Numbered from the stretch's first letter, positions 50,654 through 59,519 are shown. The stretch is DNA of 64,000 nucleotides from UBA4615 sp964399635 (GCA_964399635.1 CAYNRU010000043.1:62001-126000); one strand, 5' to 3'. A program made the numbers and translations. The notes: a model not told the origin generated them from the letters alone.

Positions 50654-51421
50654 CTATCGGTCCCAGACCTCGTCGGGCACCGGCAGCCCAGCGAGGTCCT
50701 CCGCCGTCAGCGCGCGGTCGGGCGTGACGCCGTAGGTCTCGAGCATCAGCATGATCTGGCGCGAGTGCTGCGCGGCATGCCACGTCGTGCGCTCGAGCAC
50801 GTCGTGCATCGTGCGCTTGCCGTAATAGGTCGGTACGAGGCGCTGCAGCGTGCGATCGGCCTCGCCGTCCCACCAGGCGTGCAGCTCGCCGCGGACCTTC
50901 ATCCCCCAGTGCGCGATGTCCTCGGCCGTCCAGGCCAGCGGGGGCACCTCGTTGAAGCCCTCGAACTTGAGCTCGATGCCCTTGGCCGCCTCGACGCCCA
51001 TCTGCGCGACACGGAAGATGTGGAACACCGTGCCCGCCGGGTTGCGGTTGCGGTTGCGGAAGTTCTCGCGCAGCTGCGACTCCGAGAACTGCGGGATGAA
51101 GCGCGCGGCGGCCTGGATCACCATGTCGAGCTTCGCGACCAGCTGCTCGGGCGGCAGCGGGTCCATCAGCTTGGTCTTGAGGTCCAGGAACTTGACGACG
51201 TCGCTGAAGGACTGGCACAGCGTGTAGCGCCCGCCGAGCGCGACCACCGGGACGCTGCGGGCGCCGAGCGCGCGCAGCCGCTGCATGCCGTCGGGGTCGT
51301 TGTGCACGTCGATCGACTCGAAGTCGATGCCCTGCTTGGTCAGGAACTCCTTGGTTCGCAGGCAGGACGAGCAGCCTGGCTGCCAGAAGACCTGAACGCG
51401 TGCGGAGGTGTTGGTGTGCAT
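50654..51421 (-). CDS. Glutaredoxin-like domain fused to a DinB-like domain
   Basis: A 255-residue fusion. Residues 1-80 are a glutaredoxin/thioredoxin-fold domain with the redox motif CSSC (Cys17-x-x-Cys20) and RSVPVVALGG, the cis-Pro loop. Residues about 95-250 form a four-helix DinB-like bundle with TTWHAAQHSRQIMLML, the paired His motif, and an earlier HIFRVAQ giving a third His as a possible metal site. DinB proteins bind metal and can be thiol-S-transferases (mycothiol/bacillithiol), so a fused redox/thiol-transfer enzyme is a reasonable inference. It lies within the amide catabolic block between BKACE and Bug genes. Confidence 0.85.
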   Translation of the reverse strand: MHTNTSARVQVFWQPGCSSCLRTKEFLTKQGIDFESIDVHNDPDGMQRLRALGARSVPVVALGGRYTLCQSFSDVVKFLDLKTKLMDPLPPEQLVAKLDMVIQAAARFIPQFSESQLRENFRNRNRNPAGTVFHIFRVAQMGVEAAKGIELKFEGFNEVPPLAWTAEDIAHWGMKVRGELHAWWDGEADRTLQRLVPTYYGKRTMHDVLERTTWHAAQHSRQIMLMLETYGVTPDRALTAEDLAGLPVPDEVWDR

Positions 51422-51500
51422 CGTGTTCCCTCTCGATTGAATTTCCAGGAATCGCCGCCTGAGTCGTGGGCGTCAGGCACCGCCGGCTGCACCGCGGGGC

Positions 51501-52385
51501 TCAGCGCCGCGCCGCCAGCCCCAGGATCGAACGTGTCTCGTCGGGTGTCGCCACCGGCCGGCCCACCAGCCGCGCGAGCCGCGCGACCTCGTGGACCAGG
51601 TCGGCGTTGCCCGGGGTACCGAGCTCCGGGTACGGGTAGTCGCCGATGCCGATCGCCACGTGGCCACCGGTCGCGATCGCGGTCATGGCGAGCGGGAACA
51701 GGTTGCCGCCCTTGCAGCAGACGGACCACTCGACGCGCCCGCCGCGCGGCAGGTGGTCGGTGTAGGCGCGCAGGCCCTCGGGCGTGGCGGGATGGGCGCC
51801 CAGCTGCCCGCCCTCGCCGTGTACCAGCAGCAGGTAGGCCGGTTCTGCCGCCTGCGCCATCTCGATCAGCGCCGCGGCGCTGCGCAGGAACGGGATGCTC
51901 CAGCAGGCGAGCGCCGGCTTGATGCCCAGCTCGGCGAAGCGCCGCGTGAAGGCGAGCAGCGTGCCGTGCGCGTTCACGTAGACCTTGTCGTCGGTCACGA
52001 AGCGGCGGGCGGCGGCATCGAACACGTCGATGTTGGTCGAGCCCGGGTCGAGGCCCACGATCTCGGGCTGCAGGACCGCGTCGCCCGCGAAGGCCTCGAG
52101 GTGAGCGATCCGCTCGAGCGTCCCGCCCTTGGTGATCTGGCCGAGGGTGGGGTTGATCAGCAGGTCGGAGTTGGCGCGGATCGCCCGGATCGCGGCCGCG
52201 TAGTCCTCGATGGCGTGGGCGGGCGCGCCGTCGGGGCGACGCGCGTGGAAGTGCACGATCGAGGCGCCGGCGTCCTGCGCGGCGCGGGCCTCGCGGCCGA
52301 TCTCTTCGGGCGTCCAGGGCACGTTCGGGTTGTCGCCGCGCATCGCGTACTCGTTGACGCGTACCTCGATGATCAGCTTGTTCAT
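51501..52385 (-). CDS. BKACE family enzyme (beta-keto acid cleavage)
   Basis: A 294-residue TIM-barrel enzyme of the 3-keto-5-aminohexanoate cleavage (Kce/BKACE) family, which splits a beta-keto acid with acetyl-CoA. The zinc ligands are expected at His45 and His47 in ASIVHFHAR, with the Glu in VNEY near the N-terminus; INPTLGQITKGGTLERIAHLE and GIGDYPYPELGTPGNADLVHEVARLA are family motifs. The active-site pocket decides the substrate (carnitine-derived dehydrocarnitine, keto-amino acids and others), and this cannot be read here. It runs in the amidase block, between the DinB fusion and the AtzG-like gene. Confidence 0.9.
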   Translation of the reverse strand: MNKLIIEVRVNEYAMRGDNPNVPWTPEEIGREARAAQDAGASIVHFHARRPDGAPAHAIEDYAAAIRAIRANSDLLINPTLGQITKGGTLERIAHLEAFAGDAVLQPEIVGLDPGSTNIDVFDAAARRFVTDDKVYVNAHGTLLAFTRRFAELGIKPALACWSIPFLRSAAALIEMAQAAEPAYLLLVHGEGGQLGAHPATPEGLRAYTDHLPRGGRVEWSVCCKGGNLFPLAMTAIATGGHVAIGIGDYPYPELGTPGNADLVHEVARLARLVGRPVATPDETRSILGLAARR

Positions 52386-52488
52386 GCGCGGTCATGGGAT
52401 CGGTCGGCTCGTCCCGGCAGGTGTCGCCGGCCGATGCCCGGTCCCGGATGGCTCCGATCGCGCGGGCTCGCAGTACACCCGTCGTCGC

Positions 52489-52707
52489 TCATCGGTGCTT
52501 CCCGGCCTGCGTCACCCGGAATTCGGGCGCCGGTGCATCGTCCTTGCGCGGTGGCCGCCTGACCTGCTGCCCGAACCGGGCCACGGGCGCGGCGAGCTCG
52601 CGCATCCGCGCGATGTGCTCGGGCGCGAGGCCCCCGAGCCCGTGGCGCCGCGCGAACGCGGTCATGTCGGCCAGGCCGGGCTCGTCGTCGGGCGGGGCCG
52701 CGCTCAC
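52489..52707 (-). CDS. Small AtzG/DUF4089-like protein overlapping the amidase gene
   Basis: A 72-residue protein starting at GTG 52707, which overlaps the amidase stop by 4 bases (GTGA). The sequence MTAFARRHGLGGLAPEHIARMRELAAPVARFGQQ is a short helical unit, with an acidic-rich start and a basic RRPPRKDD tail. Small proteins of this type next to AtzE-like amidases include AtzG, which forms a heterotetramer with AtzE and stabilises it. The placement and overlap support a partner subunit. The family call is from memory of pattern, so uncertain. Confidence 0.6.
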   Translation of the reverse strand: MSAAPPDDEPGLADMTAFARRHGLGGLAPEHIARMRELAAPVARFGQQVRRPPRKDDAPAPEFRVTQAGKHR

Positions 52708-54113
52708 GGCCGGGCCCTGTGCAGGCGCCACGGCGTGGCCGCCTCGTAGGCCGCGGCCACGCGGACGATCGAGGCCTCGTCGAAGCGGTTGCCCACGATC
52801 TGCCAGTTGAGCGGCAGGCCATCGGCGAATCCGGTGCATTGCGCCATGCACGGATGGCCGGAGAGGTTGAAGGGCGTGAGCATTGTCTCCACCGTGAAGG
52901 CGGTCATCTCGGGCTCGACGCCGAGCCGCGGCGGCATGTGCAGCGTGCCGTAGGTCACCAGCGCGTCGTAGCCGCGCATCAGCGTGTCCATGCCGTCGGC
53001 GACCGCGCGACGCAGCCGCTGCGCGGCGAGGTAGTCGACGGCGCGCACCAGCGACCCGGCCAGCAGCTTGTCGCGCAGCGCGAAGCCCATCAGGCCCGGC
53101 TGCTCCATCAGCTCGAGCTCGTGGATCGCGGCCGACTCGGCCGGGCCGATCATGCGGGTCGCGGCGAGGCATTCGGCCGCCGGTACCGGCAGTCGCACAC
53201 GGGTCAGCGTCGCGCCCAGGCGCTCCAGCACCGCCAGCGCCTCCTCGAAGCCGCGCTGCAGCGGCGCATCCGGCGCGGGAAAGCCTGCGCCCGGGCCGTC
53301 CACCACGGCGATGCGGGCCCCCGCGATCGACTCGCCCACCGAGCGGCGCAGCGCGCGCGCCGGACGGGGCGCCGCGTCGCGCGCGTCCATCAGGGTGTCG
53401 AGCACGATCGCGCAGTCCTCGACCGTCCAGGTGAACGCGCCGGGGACGTCCATCGACCAGCAGTTGGGCAGGATGCCGTCCAGCGGCAGGCGTCCCGGCG
53501 TGCAGATCATGCCGACCGTGCCGGTGGCGGCCGCGGGCAGGCGCACCGATCCGGTCGTGTCGGAGCCGAGCGCGAAGCTCGCGGTGCCGGCCGCGACCGC
53601 GGCGCCGGCGCCGGTGGACGACCCGCCGGTGAAGCGCTCGACATCCCACGGGTTGCGGGCCGGCGGGAAGGGCAGGTCGAAGTACTCACCGCCGTTGCCG
53701 GTGCCGAACTCCCAGGTGGCGAGCTTGCCCACCAGCACCGCGCCGGCCGACTTCAGGCGCGCGACCAGCGCGGCGTCCTGCTGCGGCACGTGGTCGAGGC
53801 GCAGGCGCGAGCCCGCGGTGGCGGGCATGCCGGCCACGTCGTAGTTGTCCTTGACCCCGAACGGCAGGCCGTGCAGCGGGCCCCGCCAACGGCCCGCCGC
53901 GATCTCGGCCTGCGCGAGCGCCGCGGCCTCGCGCGCCTGCGGCGCGGCCACGCGGATGTAGGAGTGGATCCGGTCGTCGACCTCTTGGATGCGGGCGAGC
54001 ACGGCCTCGAGCAGCTCGACCGGCGACAGCTCGCCGCGCGCCACGCGGGCCGACGCCTGCGAGACCGTCAGCGCCCACAGCGGGCTATCGACAGCGGCCG
54101 CGGGCCCGGTCAT
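52704..54113 (-). CDS. AtzE/GatA-like amidase
   Basis: A 469-residue amidase signature enzyme. The triad is Lys88 in FGVKDNYDV, cis-Ser165/166 in FTGGSSTGAG and nucleophile Ser189 in GSDTTGSVRLPAAATG, with a Thr-Thr in place of Thr-Gly before the Ser. The N-terminal helix SPVELLEAVLARIQEVDDRIHSYI is typical. With the small protein overlapping its end it looks like the AtzE/AtzG pair of the cyanuric-acid pathway, or a related amide hydrolase. It is the first catabolic gene downstream of a LysR regulator of the Nac/CbbR kind (168 bases between). Confidence 0.9.
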   Translation of the reverse strand: MTGPAAAVDSPLWALTVSQASARVARGELSPVELLEAVLARIQEVDDRIHSYIRVAAPQAREAAALAQAEIAAGRWRGPLHGLPFGVKDNYDVAGMPATAGSRLRLDHVPQQDAALVARLKSAGAVLVGKLATWEFGTGNGGEYFDLPFPPARNPWDVERFTGGSSTGAGAAVAAGTASFALGSDTTGSVRLPAAATGTVGMICTPGRLPLDGILPNCWSMDVPGAFTWTVEDCAIVLDTLMDARDAAPRPARALRRSVGESIAGARIAVVDGPGAGFPAPDAPLQRGFEEALAVLERLGATLTRVRLPVPAAECLAATRMIGPAESAAIHELELMEQPGLMGFALRDKLLAGSLVRAVDYLAAQRLRRAVADGMDTLMRGYDALVTYGTLHMPPRLGVEPEMTAFTVETMLTPFNLSGHPCMAQCTGFADGLPLNWQIVGNRFDEASIVRVAAAYEAATPWRLHRARP

Positions 54114-54267
54114 GCAGGGGTGCCCGACGCGGAGCGCGTTCGGGCGTACTGAGGCACGGGGCTTGGCACGGGGCGAGACTCGGGCGCGGACATCGGGACG
54201 GATCGGGACATATGCCCAAGCAACTATAGGAGCGACGCCCGGACGGCGGAACCTCTGAAACGCGAAC

Positions 54268-54292
54268 GCCCCATCTGAACATCAGATGGGGC
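54268..54292 (-). terminator. Strong hairpin overlapping the end of the LysR gene
   Basis: GCCCCATCTGA at 54268-54278 pairs perfectly with TCAGATGGGGC at 54282-54292 around a 3-base loop. On the minus strand the stem contains the LysR stop codon, and GTTCGCGTTTC follows. An intrinsic terminator of the LysR transcript is the likeliest role. Confidence 0.65.
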
Positions 54293-55226
54293 GGGCACGC
54301 AAGGTCGCGCCCCGCCACGCGCCCGTGCGGACCAGCATCACGGCCTGCTCCTGAAGGATCGCGTAGACCGCCTCGGCCGCCATGCCCATCGCGCGCGAGT
54401 CCAGGGTGCAGAGCGAGACCGGCCTGGAGAACAGGTCGCTGCGCACGCGCAGCACGCGCAGCGCGCCCGCCGCCGCCTCCTCGTCCACCACCGACCACGG
54501 CAGGAAGGTCCCCGCGATGCCCCGCATCGCGCACGCCTTGAGCATCCGCAGCGAGTCCAGCTCGGCGATCGGCACGAGGCGCCGACCCTCCCGCGCGAAC
54601 GCGCCCTCGACCACCCGCCTCATGCCGTTGCCGGTACCCGGCACGACCAGCGGGTGGCTCGACGCGTGCTCGATCGAGATGGTGTCGCCCAGACCCTGGA
54701 TCCACGGCGCATTGGTCGCGGCCACGTAGTACAGGTCCTCGTCGAGGATCGGCACCACCTCGAGCCCCTTGGCCGACTCGCGCTGGAACAGCACGGCCAT
54801 GTCGAGCCGGCCGTTGAGGGCGAACTCCTGCAGCAGCGCGCTCACGCCGTCCACCACGTGCAGCGTGATGCCCGGGTGGCGCGCGAGCACGGCGCCGAGC
54901 AGCGGCATGCCCAGGGTATGCAGCACCGCGGTCGGCAGGCCCACCGACACGGTACCGGTCGGCGAGCCGCTCGCGGTCGTCACGTCGTCCTCGGCGCTCT
55001 GCACCTGCCGGGTGATCGTCTGCGCGTGCCGGTAGAGCAGGCGCCCGGCCTCGGTCAGCTCGACCCCGTTGGAGCGCCGGATGAACAGCTTGGCGCGCAG
55101 GCCGTGCTCGAGCGCCGACACCTGCTGGCTGACCGCCGACTGCGCGATCGACAGCTGCACGGCGGCCTTCGAGATGCTCCCGAGATCGGCCACCTTCAGG
55201 AAATACCGGAGCTGTCGCAGTTCCAT
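54282..55226 (-). CDS. LysR family transcriptional regulator (Nac/CbbR-like)
   Basis: A 314-residue LysR protein. The winged helix MELRQLRYFLKVADLGSISKAAVQLSIAQSAVSQQVSALE is strongly Nac-like, and the effector domain from about residue 90 (VSVGLPTAVLHTLGMPLLGAVLARHPGI) is well formed. The start at 55226 gives the classic N-terminus. It is divergent from the unknown gene at 55508 and upstream, on the same strand, of the amidase block, which it may control. The gene ends within a perfect hairpin that also acts as a probable terminator, so the amidase block would need its own promoter (54114-54260). Confidence 0.9.
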   Translation of the reverse strand: MELRQLRYFLKVADLGSISKAAVQLSIAQSAVSQQVSALEHGLRAKLFIRRSNGVELTEAGRLLYRHAQTITRQVQSAEDDVTTASGSPTGTVSVGLPTAVLHTLGMPLLGAVLARHPGITLHVVDGVSALLQEFALNGRLDMAVLFQRESAKGLEVVPILDEDLYYVAATNAPWIQGLGDTISIEHASSHPLVVPGTGNGMRRVVEGAFAREGRRLVPIAELDSLRMLKACAMRGIAGTFLPWSVVDEEAAAGALRVLRVRSDLFSRPVSLCTLDSRAMGMAAEAVYAILQEQAVMLVRTGAWRGATLRARPI

Positions 55227-55507
55227 GGGGATCGGGGCATCGCGGTGCGGTACGGAGCGGATGCGCCGTCGTGGCCGGCGAGGATTGCACATCGGACCGA
55301 CCGCCTGCAAACCGCCGCCGGCGGGCCCGCCGCAGCGCCCTGACCGACCGAGGGCACCCGCCCGCGGCCTCGCCGTGCAGACAGGCGTTGACGCCCGGGC
55401 GTTTCGACTCGACCATGGGACACGGCGCCCAGGCAGGATCGGGCGCGCTCCGCACGACCCGGCCCGGCTCGAGCGCCGCCGACGGGCCACCCCGAACGGC
55501 TGGTGCC

Positions 55508-56362
55508 ATGTCAGATCCCATCTCCTTGCCGGGTGCCTCGGTGGTCTCCTGGGTCCTCAACGACCCGGCGGCCAGGCACCCCCTGCTCGTCGGCCTCGAA
55601 TGGGCCGACGACGACGACGAATGGATCATCGCCGCCTCCGCGCAGGGCGCGCTCGCGCTGACCGCCGCCCGCGGCGCCGCGACCCGCCGCATCCGGTTCA
55701 CCGAGCTGGAGTACGGCGAGGTCTACGCACCCGACGACAGCCCCTTCGCACGGGAGTGGCTGAGGACGCGGTCGGTGTTCGACCGCAAGCTCGCGGCAGC
55801 GCACGCGCACTTCCGCCGGCGCGGCGTGCCCGTCGGCGAGCGCCTTCCGGGGGCTTCGGCCGTCCGGCTGCACGAGCTGCTGGGCGCGCTGCCGCCCGAC
55901 CCCGCCGTGCCCGGGGGCGCCGCCCGCGAGGCGCTCTTCGAGGTGGTCAGGGCCTCCGACGACACCGACCTGCTCGAGTGGTCCGCGCGGACCTTCGACG
56001 GCTGGCGCGGGCGCCTGTCCGAAGGCGCCCCCTACGACGGCGAGGCGACGCTGCGCATCCAGGTCGCCGGCCTGGCGCGGCGCGCCGGACTGCCCGAGCT
56101 CGCGCTGCACGCGACCGACGCCGTCCAGCGCGACCGCGACGACTTCGAACGCACCGACGCCCAGGACGCTGTGCTGTGCATGGAGCGCGCGGCCGCGATG
56201 CTCGACGTGCTGGAGCGGCGCCCGGACGGCGCGTCCGACGACGATGCGTTCGGCCACGCCGAGGCGCTGCTGAAATCGGCCTGGCGTCACAATCCGGGCG
56301 CGGGCGACGTCCAGGCGGTCTACCGGCGCTTCCAGGCGCTGCGCCGGAGCGCCGCGGCCTGA
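55508..56362 (+). CDS. Hypothetical protein
   Basis: A 284-residue soluble protein that I do not recognise. It begins MSDPISLPGASVVSWVLNDPAARHPLLVGLEWADDDDEWIIA, has many Asp/Glu/Ala-rich helices, and shows no signal peptide, membrane segment or known catalytic motif. The C-terminal half looks like alternating helices (LALHATDAVQRDRDDFERTDAQDAVLCMERAAAMLDVLERR), possibly a helical-repeat fold. Codon use and GC are like those of neighbouring genes, so it is probably a real gene. It is divergent from the LysR gene and precedes the enoyl-CoA hydratase gene by 118 bases; the two need not be related. Confidence 0.65.
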   Translation: MSDPISLPGASVVSWVLNDPAARHPLLVGLEWADDDDEWIIAASAQGALALTAARGAATRRIRFTELEYGEVYAPDDSPFAREWLRTRSVFDRKLAAAHAHFRRRGVPVGERLPGASAVRLHELLGALPPDPAVPGGAAREALFEVVRASDDTDLLEWSARTFDGWRGRLSEGAPYDGEATLRIQVAGLARRAGLPELALHATDAVQRDRDDFERTDAQDAVLCMERAAAMLDVLERRPDGASDDDAFGHAEALLKSAWRHNPGAGDVQAVYRRFQALRRSAAA

Positions 56363-56480
56363 GGCCCGTGCGCGGCGCGTGCCGCCGCTTTCCGGAACGA
56401 GCCGCCCGGCCCGGCCCGGCTGGCGCACCGGGGCTTGGGTGCATCATGAACCCACCCGACCCATCGCCCCGGACCCGACC

Positions 56481-57275
56481 ATGACCGACGCCGCCCCCCG
56501 CATCACCACGCACCTCGACGGCGCGATCGGCTGGATCGTGCTCGACAGCCCGCAGCGCCACAACGCGATGTCGGTCGGCATGTGGGAGGCCCTGCCCGCC
56601 GCCGTGGCCGCGCTGGAGGCCGACCCGGCGGTGCGGGTGGTGGTGCTGCGCGGCGCGGGCGACCAGGCCTTCGTGTCGGGTGCCGACATCTCGCAGTTCG
56701 ACGACCTGCGCGATTCGGTCGAGGCCAACGAGCGCTACGAGTCGATCGGCGACGCCGGCATGGCGCGGATCGCCGCCTGCGGCAAGCCCACCATCGCGAT
56801 GCTGCAGGGCTGGTGCCTGGGCGGGGGCGTCGCCATCGCGCTCAACTGCGACCTGCGCATCGCCGACGAGTCGCTGCGCTTCGGCATACCGGCGGCGCGG
56901 TTGGGCATCGGCTACCGCTGGCGCGGCATCAAGCGGCTGGTGGACACCGTGGGCGCGCCCAACGCGCGCGAGATCTTCCTGACCGCGCGCCGCTTCGACG
57001 CGGCCACCGCGCAGCGGATGGGCTTCGTGCACCGGGTGGTCGCGCGCGGCGCCCTCGAGGCCGCAGTGCGCGCCGAGTGCGAGCTGCTCGCCGCCAACGC
57101 GCCGCTGACCATGGCCTCGGTCAAGATCGCGATCGACGAGATCCAGCGCGCCGGCCCGCAGATCGACGCCGAGCGCATCGATGCAGCGACGCGGCGCGCG
57201 TTCGAGAGCGAGGACTTCATCGAGGGGCGGCGCGCGTTCATGGCCAAGCGCACGCCGCAGTTCAACGGCCGCTGA
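56481..57275 (+). CDS. Enoyl-CoA hydratase/isomerase family protein
   Basis: A 264-residue crotonase-fold protein. The CoA oxyanion segment AFVSGADISQF (residues 62-72) and the second loop GWCLGGGVAIALNCDLRIA give the two halves of the active site. The Glu residues of true hydratases are not both obvious: the positions usually holding Glu read GIPAARLGIGYRWRG, so an isomerase, dehydratase or hydrolase activity is possible. The ATG at 56481 is used, giving the family N-terminus. It is followed by a Bug gene (40 bases) and a CoA-transferase gene (8 bases), forming an operon for a CoA-linked acid. Confidence 0.9.
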   Translation: MTDAAPRITTHLDGAIGWIVLDSPQRHNAMSVGMWEALPAAVAALEADPAVRVVVLRGAGDQAFVSGADISQFDDLRDSVEANERYESIGDAGMARIAACGKPTIAMLQGWCLGGGVAIALNCDLRIADESLRFGIPAARLGIGYRWRGIKRLVDTVGAPNAREIFLTARRFDAATAQRMGFVHRVVARGALEAAVRAECELLAANAPLTMASVKIAIDEIQRAGPQIDAERIDAATRRAFESEDFIEGRRAFMAKRTPQFNGR

Positions 57276-57315
57276 CCGGCTGCGGCACGACACGCACGAA
57301 ACAGGAGACGAGCCG

Positions 57316-58302
57316 ATGAGGACCACCCGACGCGACGCCCTCAGGCTGGCCGGCGCGGGCGCCGCCGCCTGGACCCTGGCCGGGCGGGCCGGCGCCGCCG
57401 ACTTCCCCGACAAGCCGGTGAAGCTGATCGTGCCGTACCCGGCCGGCGGCGGCGCCGACTCCTGGTCGCGCATCGTCGCGGGCCGGCTGGAGAAGCTCCT
57501 CGGCCAGCCGATCGTCTTCGACTACCGCCCCGGCGGCAGCACCACGATCGGCGCCGAGGCTACCGCGCGCGCGCCGGCCGACGGCTACACCATCCACCTG
57601 TACGACAGCACCGCGTTCGCCTACGTGCCCAACATGCGCCGCGTGGGCTACGACCCGGTCAAGTCCTTCGTGCCGCTCGCCTACATGGGCGTGCTGCCGT
57701 TCGTGATCGTCGCCCATCCCGCGGTGCCGGTGAAGAGCATCCCCGAGCTGATCGCCTACGCCCGCGCCAACCCCGGCAAGCTCAACTGCGCGAGCGCGGG
57801 CGTGGGCTCGCCCCATCACCTGATCGCCGAGATCTTCAAGAGCCGCAACGGCATCACGATGAACCACGTGCCGTACAAGGGCGCGGCGCAGTACATCGCC
57901 GACCTCGTCGGCGGGCAGGTCGACCTCGCGGTGTCCACCGTGGGTCCGGCCGCGCCGCATGTGCAGGCCGGGCGCCTGCGGGCGCTGGGCGTGTCCACCG
58001 CCAGACGCTCGCTGGCGCTGCCCGACGTGCCCACCATCGCCGAGCAGGGCGTCGAGGGCTTCGACGAGAAGCCCTGGAACTGCTTCGTCGGCCCCGCGGG
58101 CATCCCCGCCGAGCCGCTCGAGCGGCTGCGCACCGCGCTCAAGTCCGCCCTCGAGGACCCCGAGGTGATCGCGGCGCTGAACAAGGCCGGATGCGAGGAG
58201 GTCGGCACGGTGCCGGTCGCGAAGCTGACCGACATGATGCGCGCGGACCTCGCCAAGTGGGGCGAGGTGATCCGTCGCGCCAACATCACGCTCGAGAACT
58301 GA
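57316..58302 (+). CDS. Bug family substrate-binding protein
   Basis: A 328-residue TctC/Bug protein. MRTTRRDALRLAGAGAAAWTLAGRAGAA is a twin-arginine-like signal (TRRDAL). The mature part has KLIVPYPAGGGADSWSRIVAGRL, YRPGGSTTIGAEATA, HVPYKGAAQYIADLVGGQVDLAVST and VPTIAEQGVEGFDEKPWNCF. AGGAGACG precedes the ATG at 57316. It lies between an enoyl-CoA hydratase and a CoA-transferase, so it probably binds the acid that these two enzymes process (inference). Confidence 0.93.
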   Translation: MRTTRRDALRLAGAGAAAWTLAGRAGAADFPDKPVKLIVPYPAGGGADSWSRIVAGRLEKLLGQPIVFDYRPGGSTTIGAEATARAPADGYTIHLYDSTAFAYVPNMRRVGYDPVKSFVPLAYMGVLPFVIVAHPAVPVKSIPELIAYARANPGKLNCASAGVGSPHHLIAEIFKSRNGITMNHVPYKGAAQYIADLVGGQVDLAVSTVGPAAPHVQAGRLRALGVSTARRSLALPDVPTIAEQGVEGFDEKPWNCFVGPAGIPAEPLERLRTALKSALEDPEVIAALNKAGCEEVGTVPVAKLTDMMRADLAKWGEVIRRANITLEN

Positions 58303-58310
58303 GTCCACCC

Positions 58311-59504
58311 ATGTACCGACCCGCTCCCGGCGGCGCCTTCGAAGGGCTCCGCGTCATCGACCTCGCGCAGGTGCGCTCCGGCCCGACCTGCGTCAAGCAG
58401 TTCGCCGACTTCGGCGCCGACGTGATCCGCATCGAGCCGCCGCCCGGCGCCGGCCGCGCCGACCTGATGACCGGCCCGCGCGATGGCGCCGACATGCAGA
58501 ACCTGCACCGCAACAAGCGCCTGCTCACGCTCGACCTCAAGGCGCCGCAGGGCCGCGAGGTGCTGCACCGCCTGGTGCGCAGCGCCGACGTGCTGGTCGA
58601 GAACTACCGGCCCGACGTCAAGGAGCGCCTGGGCCTCGACTACGAGACCCTGGCCGCGATCAACCCGCGCATCATCCTCGCGAGCATCTCGGGCTTCGGG
58701 CAGGACGGCCCCTACCGCGAGCGGCCGGGCTTCGACCAGATCCTGCAGGGCATGTCGGGCCTGATGTCGGTCACCGGCCAGCCGGGCCAGGGGCCGATGC
58801 GCGTGGGCGCCGCCGTCATCGACGTGGCCACCGGCCTGTATGCGGCCCTCGGCGTGATGGCCGCGCTGCACGAGCGCACCCGCAGCGGCCGCGGCCAGTG
58901 GGTGCAGGCCTCGCTGCTGCAGTCGGGCATCGGGCTGATGGACTTCCAGGCGGCGCGCTACCTGGTCGACGGCGTCGTGCCCGGGCAGGTCGGCAACGAC
59001 CACCCCACCAGCATGCCGACCTCGGCCTACCCGACCTCGGACGGCTACATGAACGTCGGCGCGGGCGGCGACGCGATCTGGCGCAGGCTGTGCGCCGCGA
59101 TCGGACAGCCCGCGCTCGCCGACGACCCGCGCTTCGCGGTCGACCTCGACCGCTCGCGCAACCGCCAGGCGCTCAACGCGCACCTCGCCGGCGTGTTCGC
59201 CGCGGGCACCACCGCCGACTGGCTCGAGCGGCTGAACGCCGCGGGCGTGCCCTGCGGCCCCATCTACGCGGTCGACGAGGTGTTCGCAGACCCGCAGGTG
59301 GTGCACGGCGCGATGGCGGCCACCGTGGCGCACCACTCGCGCGGCGACATCCGCGTGATCGCACCGACGACGGTGCTGTCGCGCACGCCGGGCAGGCTCG
59401 ACCGCGCGCTCGGGCCCAAGGGCCTGGACAGCGACGACGTGCTGGGCGAGCTGGGCTACGGCGCGGCCGAGATCGCGGCGCTGCGGGCCGACGGCGTGGT
59501 GTGA
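58311..59504 (+). CDS. CaiB/BaiF family III CoA-transferase
   Basis: A 397-residue family III CoA-transferase, which moves CoA between acyl donors and carboxylate acceptors through a mixed-anhydride. The catalytic aspartate is Asp171 in GAAVIDVATGLYAALG, matching Asp169 of formyl-CoA transferase. GADVIRIEPPPGAGRA and SGFGQDGPYRERPGFDQILQGMSGLMS are other family marks. It starts 8 bases after the Bug gene. It is convergent with the next Bug gene, with 15 bases between stops. The acyl pair is not known. Confidence 0.93.
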   Translation: MYRPAPGGAFEGLRVIDLAQVRSGPTCVKQFADFGADVIRIEPPPGAGRADLMTGPRDGADMQNLHRNKRLLTLDLKAPQGREVLHRLVRSADVLVENYRPDVKERLGLDYETLAAINPRIILASISGFGQDGPYRERPGFDQILQGMSGLMSVTGQPGQGPMRVGAAVIDVATGLYAALGVMAALHERTRSGRGQWVQASLLQSGIGLMDFQAARYLVDGVVPGQVGNDHPTSMPTSAYPTSDGYMNVGAGGDAIWRRLCAAIGQPALADDPRFAVDLDRSRNRQALNAHLAGVFAAGTTADWLERLNAAGVPCGPIYAVDEVFADPQVVHGAMAATVAHHSRGDIRVIAPTTVLSRTPGRLDRALGPKGLDSDDVLGELGYGAAEIAALRADGVV

Positions 59505-59519
59505 GCGCGCCGCGCGCGC

